Source of the DNA: Orientallactaga sibirica
Lineage: Eukaryota > Chordata > Mammalia > Rodentia > Dipodidae
NCBI GenBank assembly: GCA_036365145.1
Contig: JAEOAD010000029.1
Location: 19,267,001 to 19,331,000, forward strand
DNA: 64,000 nt
Direction: 5' to 3'
This document shows, in pieces, positions 57,866-64,000 of the stretch. Position 1 is the first letter of the stretch. Each line of letters starts with the position of its first letter. A program made the position numbers and the translations under genes. Under the pieces are notes generated by a model that searched no databases, had not been told where the DNA came from, and was given only the letters and a program-made list of their open reading frames with translations.

Positions 57866-58380
57866 AAAAAGTCAGTGCTCAGAAGAAGCCATATCTCTGG
57901 AGCCCACATTCCCTTGAGCATACCCACCTGCTACTCTTTCTCTTTGCACTAAACTTTTGCCTGTCAACTCTTTGATGGTCACCAAGAATCTGGAACACAA
58001 AATGGTTTGAAAATACCCCTGTAACACCTTAATGGTCCACAACACATCCTTGCTCCCTCCATCTGTCTCTATTTTATCCAACCTGTGGCTATCCTTCACA
58101 TGTGGTATTTGATATCTTAGGAAGTGGCTTGTTAGGTTTTACTTTTACATGGTATTTCAAATTCTAAGGCAAAGCAATTGTGTCACTTCCTCCTTCCATA
58201 AAATTAGTGTTGACAAGAATGAAGAATGCATCGTCTTAGCTTAGTATGAGGGAGGAATCCATTCTTAAGGACTTTCATGCCTGCTAATATCTACCTAGCT
58301 ACCTGCAATACCTACAGTGAGTTTCCTGAGGATAATTAGGTTATAAAAATGAGAACTACATAGATTGAGGAGGAGCAAAT
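57866..58380. other. Unclassified sequence
   Basis: No gene or repeat recognised. Confidence 0.4.
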
Positions 58381-58383
58381 TGC

Positions 58384-58437
58384 TATATATATATATATGT
58401 GTGGGTATACATATATGTGTGTGTGTGTATATATATA
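58384..58437. repeat. (TA)n/(TG)n microsatellite
   Basis: Alternating TATATA and TGTGTG runs. Confidence 0.93.
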
Positions 58438-59739
58438 AAATCATGGTTTGAATAAGTGAAAGTGATAATAGCATGACTCCATGAATGATTAGAGGACAGA
58501 ATAGATTTCCCAATTTCCATAATATTTTAAATGCCTGAGAATGGAATGATAGCACAAGGTAGAGCCTAGATGTGTAAATTATTCTAAATAGAGGAATAGT
58601 GGTCAAAAACATTCATACAACATTATGTCATTTATTTTATTAGAACTATCCATAGTAAAATATATGCCAAATAGAATTATAAATTCTAGGATATAGTTAG
58701 GTTTTTTTTAAAAAAAAGACAATTTCAAGTTGTTAAAATGGCCTGGTTATCTAAGAGAATGCATTGTGTTTTCCAGAGTAACAGTCAAGTGAATCCTGTG
58801 GCCATGCTCAACTGGAATAAAGCAGCCCAGACTCAGTATGGTCAATGCTAACCAACAGAATAATAATATATTTAATTTTAATATTAGAAAGGAATCCAAA
58901 CCTTATGGAAATCTGAAAACTATGTATATTTTAATTACATAAACTAGACACAGGTAATCCTTCTAAAAGTACATGAATGACAGTTTGTTGTAGGGAAATT
59001 ATTTCCTCCAATCCTGACATGAGCACTAGCCATGGTGGAGCAGGTATTGGTGTGGTGGTCTACAGAATAACTTGAGCCTCATAAACACAGCCAGGAAAAT
59101 AAGAAATAGAATACAGGGATAGCTAGTTCTATGGAAATAACAATACAGCTGCTAACACTTCTTCCGAAATGGAGTTGGAGGTGACAATCCCCAGACCCTC
59201 ATCTGAGATTCCAGCTACTACTCTTTCCTGTCCATGAGCTGATGTGGTTATTAGGGTGGCAGAATATATAGAGGGCAGAAAGTTAAGGGAGGCTAGCACC
59301 TCATTTGTCCAAATTTTGTGAGGTCCTCAGTACTTCTGAGGTGGAGCCTTTCAGTGACAGCTACTTTTGAATCAACTATTGTTTCACCAGTAACCCATCA
59401 TTCATGTTCCTGAAGTAACCCTAGAAAGCTCATTGATTCACCTATTGAGATTTACATGAGATTATTACTAGCCTCAGAATCCTCTCTGGTGAATTGCTCT
59501 TTCTTCATGACTCCCAAAGATGATCACAAAGGACAACTTGTGAGGGATACTCTTTGCAATTTATCATGTGAGAGATTGTATAACTTAAATATAGACACTT
59601 GATAATGTAAACCTGGCCCTTCAGAAATTAAGTGCCTCAACTTTAGCAGTTATAATGCAATATGGTGGGGGCTATAAGACAAACATATTTGATCCAAATT
59701 ATTCCCTCTGGATGTTAACTGTTCTTTATAATCCTAGGA
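58438..59739. other. Unclassified sequence
   Basis: AT-rich DNA without recognised content. Confidence 0.4.
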
Positions 59740-59898
59740 TAGAAAATTTATTTAAGGATTTTTGTTTGTTATCCCATACATATACACAATGTTCCTTGAT
59801 TATAATACTCTCTTACAAACCTCCTCCCTCCCATATTATTTATCCCCCTTGCACTGAACCTCTCCTTCTCTCCAATTAGTCTCTCTTCTATCTTTGTT

Positions 59899-60088
59899 TT
59901 AAATATTTTTTATTTATTTGTAAGGAGAGAGAGATAGAGAGAGAATGAGCACACAAAGGCCTCCAGCCACTACTATCATAGGCATTAGCCACTTTGGGAA
60001 TCTGGCTCCACATGAGTACTGGAGAACTGAATAGGGTTGTCAGCTTGGCAGGCAAGTGCTTTAACTGCTGAGCCATCTCTCCAGGTAG
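59899..60088 (-). repeat. B2-superfamily SINE
   Basis: Antisense: TTTATTTATTTG, GA tract, 'aaggcctccagccactacta', 'ttggcaggcaagtgctttaa', ending 'gagccatctctccagg'. Confidence 0.9.
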
Positions 60089-60101
60089 CCCTGTCTTGTA
60101 T

Positions 60102-60264
60102 CTTTTTTTTTTTTTTTTGAGGTAGGGTCTTGCTCTAATACAGACTCACCTGGAATCCTGGAATTCACTGCAATCTCAGAGTGGCCTTGAACTCATGATA
60201 ATATACCTTCCTCTGCCTCCCAAGTGCTGGGATTAAAGACAAGTGCCACCATACCCATTTCCTC
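60102..60264 (-). repeat. B1 SINE
   Basis: Poly(T), 'gaggtagggtcttgctctaa', 'cctcccaagtgctgggatta', ending near 'gccaccatacccat'. Directly follows the B2-like SINE. Confidence 0.93.
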
Positions 60265-60540
60265 TCTTCTACCTTGATTCCATTATTTTCCTTTTATATA
60301 ATGTAGGTTTTATGCAGGTTGCATTATCCAGTGTAATGTTATGCATGGAATGGACACTTTGTGTCAGGAAGACACTGCTCCTCACCATTCTTTAGCTTTT
60401 ATGTTCTTTCAGCCACTTCTTTTACAATGATCTCTGAGCCTTGGAGGGTGTGATAGATACATCTCAGTGCTAAATACTAATCTGCAAAGTCTCAGTACTG
60501 TTCAGTTCTGAAGCTCCCCTATGGTCACTATCACCTAAAG

Positions 60541-62929
60541 AGAGGTTTCTCTAACCAAAAGTAAGAGCACCATAAACACATGGGCATAATGGACAATTAG
60601 GTGGATATTATTAACAACAATATGAAAACCTACTTTGTTAGATTTAACATATTGAAAGATCTTAAGAGACACTTTTCCAACCATTTCCATAATTGAAAAA
60701 AACATTACAATAGTGATAGTCCTAGCAAGGTTAGCTCACTCTGCCTGGGGAAATATGAATTCATCATCCCTCACTTACTTCCAAGTTCATTCAGTTCACA
60801 GGGCTAGATACTCTCAGAGAAGAAAATTGATAGTAATGAGAGATCTTTGTAAAATATTTCCTTCACTGTGTGCTCTAAATATTCTTAGCATGTCTCAAAC
60901 TAAACAGAGCTTATTTACAAGAAAACTGAGCTGTTAGTGAAAATAAAATTGCCAGATCTCTGGAAGATTATTAGACACTCGCAATATGTCAACTCTATTC
61001 TTAAGAGACTCTGAACATCATTTTAGTGCATCAGTGAAAGTAGAAAGTTAAGAGGATTGAATATTAAAGGCCCTTTTGTTAATGTTGTTCCTCTCACAGA
61101 GACTCCAGTGAGTCTATGAAACAAGCTGCAGTTATATTCTCCAAAATGAAATATGCAAGCATCATATGAACAACTGCACTTCCTACACAAAAATTCTTTA
61201 TGCTACATGTTCTCTTATGAAGCATAACTGGATTTACTCAATGACCCCTTGATTAAATCAAAGGCAGGATTCCTCCCTCTCTGAAAATTTGCATTCTTTC
61301 TTCTAAATTATATGTATGAATTTCTGGAATTTTAACTCTAATATTGGCCACTTATCTTCAGAGAAACTAGCCATGGCACATCCTGGTCTTCCCAGCAAGA
61401 ATTGTTGGACAGGGCCAGTTTATGGACTAGTATGGGCTAGCAATTCAGCTTCCTTTTAAATGAACTGAAAATGATATTGTCCATAGGAAATTGCAGAGGA
61501 TGATAACAATCGTCAAAATTTTGAAAGTTTAAAGAGTGAAAATTCTCATTATACTTCCATTCAATTATATCATTTTGATGATGTAAAAAGCTTTCAGATA
61601 AATTATTCTGAATAATGCAGATCATATTTATTGGATGACTTTAAATACTGTCTGGAGGTATGTATATATTACTAGGTCAGAAACACACTTGAAAATTTTG
61701 TGCTAATTCAGATATCCTGAAAGATATCGTGACCACAATTAGATTTGACCACATCTACCATCACTCCTAATGGCCAATATGGGATTTTTTGCTTCCCATA
61801 TCCTACTAAATTGTTGTCTCTGCAGGACTGATGATCCTGGGACTAACAGCATTAAAATAAATGTTGAATAAAACAACATTTCATTTCATTTCATTCTTGA
61901 TTAGGCAAAATGTACAAAAACCTAGATGTCTTTTCTTACTACTTGTATTCACTGTAGAGTTGAATATTCTAGGCAGCACCAAAGTTCTTGAGAAATCAAA
62001 AGCATGTTGATTAAAAAAGTAGAACATTTTTAGCATATAGTAAAATATATGTAGCAATTTCTGAGGAATATAGAAAAAACTTATTAGAACTAAATCAGGT
62101 TAGATAGGATACTGGTTATAAGATTAGTTTTGAAATCCTCCTACATGTTGGCAAGTAGCAAGTAAATTATCTAATTATGGCATTTTAGAAATGGCAGGAA
62201 GGGAAATCTCAGACAGTCTTTCAATCCATGTGGACACACTTAATCAACAATACATAAAACCAATTCCGTTTGCAGAGAATTCAGAAACTAATTAATTACA
62301 AGGCTCCTATGCCATTGTCAAGTACAGAGCCAGTCATAGGAAAACCGTAGAACTCAATGAAGTCTTCCAGGATGATCCCTCCCTAAGCTCAGTGTAAAAA
62401 AAGCAATATATACTCCCTACTTCTCCTGGCTTCTTCCTGGAGAGAGAAAGACTGGAGTGTACACAGAATGTTCCAGACAGATAACACAGGTAGAGAACAT
62501 GACTTATCAAACTTAATAGATAAATATACATATAATAAATGAGTGTATAAATAAATGACAGATTCCATTGAGAATTTCTATGTATACATGCAGAGAACAT
62601 GAAACCACATAAAAGTTTAAGAAATCACTGGAATATTCAAATGAATTTATGGCTGAAATTCTTTGTAAAAAGCCAATAAACAAAGACTGGGAAAAGGTAG
62701 ACATTGTTTTATGTGTGTAGATCCCAAATGCAAACTTCCAAAACAAAAATAAATAAACACATAAATAAATAAGTAAATAAAACATGTGAAGAAAAATACC
62801 AGATTCAAGGAACGGAATTGTACAATATTGGAGAATGTGAAAACACACACACACCAAGTAATAGGGGAAAATGAATAATTAAGGGAATAAAATTCCCAAG
62901 TTGACCCTAAAGAAATCGGTTCCTTACTC
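60541..62929. other. Unclassified AT-rich sequence
   Basis: TTTCA repeat at 61,878-61,900 and an ATAA-rich tract at 62,745-62,785. The minus-strand frames at 62334-62600 and 62513-62857 arise from AT-rich sequence and resemble no family. Confidence 0.4.
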
Positions 62930-64000
62930 CTCTGACAAATAACTCAAGAGACTACGTTGCAAATGAAAGAATTAGTGAACTAGAAAAGAAGACAGGTGAA
63001 ATTATACAATTGCAAGGAAAAAGTGAAAGAATGAAACAGATTAAACAAATAGCATTGGCGACATAGCTCAGAAAGCAGAGACAGCCATGCTGATGTGAGG
63101 CAAATAAAGTTTAATTCAAAGTCTATCACGAAAGACAAAAAGATCATTATACAAGAAGTAATAGTCAATAATTTGGCTGATATAACAAAGTATTAACTAA
63201 CATATCTATAATCATAGTACATAAATAAGAAAGTCAGAAAAGGAAAATAAATATATAGCATTAGAAATACTAAGATACATCAACATTCCACTTGAAATAA
63301 CATTAAATAACCAGACAGAAATTTAAGCATTGATTAGAGCAACAGCCTTGGACCTACCACACTCTACACAGACCACTCATCCCAACATTCTGAGGACAAC
63401 AGCTCACCTTACCAGCTGAAAATGTGACAGATGTGAAATTAAACTATATCTTGATAGTAAAAGAAAGACTGGAAAACTCAGAGATGTGGAAATTAAGTAA
63501 CACATTCTAGAAAACTCAATTATTTAAAAAGTGATGTAGAAATAATCTAAAAACAAATTAAAAACAGGCACCCAAATCAATATTATATAACACTCAGAAG
63601 TTTTATTATATAAAACTCATAAGTTTATTGTACTAAATTGTAGTATTGAAAGGAAGAAAATATTAAATTAACTACACCTCAAGAAAATAGAAGAACAAAT
63701 GTCAAATTTATGAGAAAGAGGGAAATAACAAATATTAGTGCAAATTACATAGCAGAGAAAACTTAAGAAAACAATCAAATGAGTTTTTTTTCTGTTTGTT
63801 ATTCACAAAGTTAATGAGGTGCTGGCTACACTGAGGAAAAAAAAAAAGATAAATGAAATTTGAAACTGGAGAGTAGACATTGCAGATGATACAAAAATAA
63901 AAAAAGTTTAAGATGTGAACAAGTATATGTCAATTACTTGGATAAACTACAAAAGTGGATTAAATTTCTCAAAATGTAGAAACTAGCCTTTATAATAGCA
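62930..64000 (+). mobile_element. Ancient LINE-1 (L1M-like), sense, runs off the window
   Basis: Blocks follow LINE-1 sense order: an ORF1-like charged stretch (62,960-63,050), endonuclease remnants (63,120-63,180, 'gacaaaaagatcattataca'; 63,350-63,390), then ORF2 'gagatgtggaaattaagtaa' (63,481) and 'aagaagaacaaatg'-type blocks. From 63,860 the 'actggagagtagacattgca' block leads to the stretch before the RT domain. Frames are destroyed. The start is uncertain and the 3' end lies beyond the window. Confidence 0.6.

Larger units (their letters stand above)
59740..60540 (-). mobile_element. LINE-1 3' UTR (Lx-like), antisense, carrying two SINEs
   Basis: Plus-strand blocks in reversed UTR order: 'ttataatactctcttacaaa' and 'cctccctcccatattattta' near the 3' end, then after the SINEs 'tgtcaggaagacactgctcc', 'tgatctctgagccttggagg' and a GTGTGA block. 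Same UTR as at 37,905-38,290. Confidence 0.65.

Noticed and set aside
1..64000. Bacterial-type operons, tRNA or rRNA genes, or a novel defence system
   Set aside because: Nothing of the kind is visible; tRNA-like sequences are SINE heads, and composition and repeats are those of a rodent chromosome.

Overview
The window is vertebrate nuclear DNA from a rodent, and I can support no functional protein-coding or structural RNA gene in it. It is AT-rich and made of 7SL-derived B1 SINEs, tRNA-derived B2-superfamily SINEs, B4/ID-B1 composite SINEs, LINE-1 copies of several ages, MaLR-like LTR retrotransposons, a few ancient MIR/L2 relics and many microsatellites. B1 together with a dominant B2-like SINE (head 'gctggagagatggcttagcg', CT-rich body, AAATAAA tail) points to a mouse-related rodent. 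From memory that SINE resembles the DIP-type element of jerboas (Dipodoidea); this is an inference I could not check. Long open frames here are LINE-1 remnants, microsatellite translations or chance.

Layout. 0-9 kb: B2, B1, a CTTC microsatellite, an ancient antisense LINE-1 (about 4.6-6.8 kb) and a younger sense LINE-1 fragment interrupted by a SINE (7.3-8.3 kb). 9-20 kb: a LINE-1 3' end with inverted 5' part, two type II B2-like SINEs, a lone LINE-1 5' end at 14.3 kb, three LTR fragments. 20-32 kb: an LTR split by a B1, B4-type SINEs, stacked SINEs at 23.5-24.1 kb, a possible processed pseudogene on the minus strand at 24.8-25.5 kb, and an unidentified duplicated block with a polyadenylation signal at 28.6-29.8 kb. 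32.6-38.3 kb: a minus-strand LINE-1 that reaches its 5' end but lacks the reverse transcriptase active-site region, lying directly downstream of the 3' UTR of another LINE-1. 38-46 kb: microsatellites, B4-type SINEs, MIR, an LTR ending in poly(A), and a SINE with an unusual internal patch. 46-56 kb: two MaLR-like proviruses (47.4-49.5 and 52.95-55.39 kb) plus solo LTR pieces. 56-64 kb: a 983-bp LINE-1 3' end flanked by a perfect 16-bp target-site duplication, an antisense LINE-1 3' UTR carrying two SINEs, and an ancient LINE-1 running off the right edge.

Nothing works together as a pathway; the window records layered retrotransposition. Target-site duplications readable by eye date several insertions relative to each other. 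The most unusual items are structural: SINEs with internal patches or a triplicated promoter box, a SINE at a LINE-1 deletion junction, an inverted LINE-1 tail, and a tandem MaLR unit. I found no previously undescribed system.
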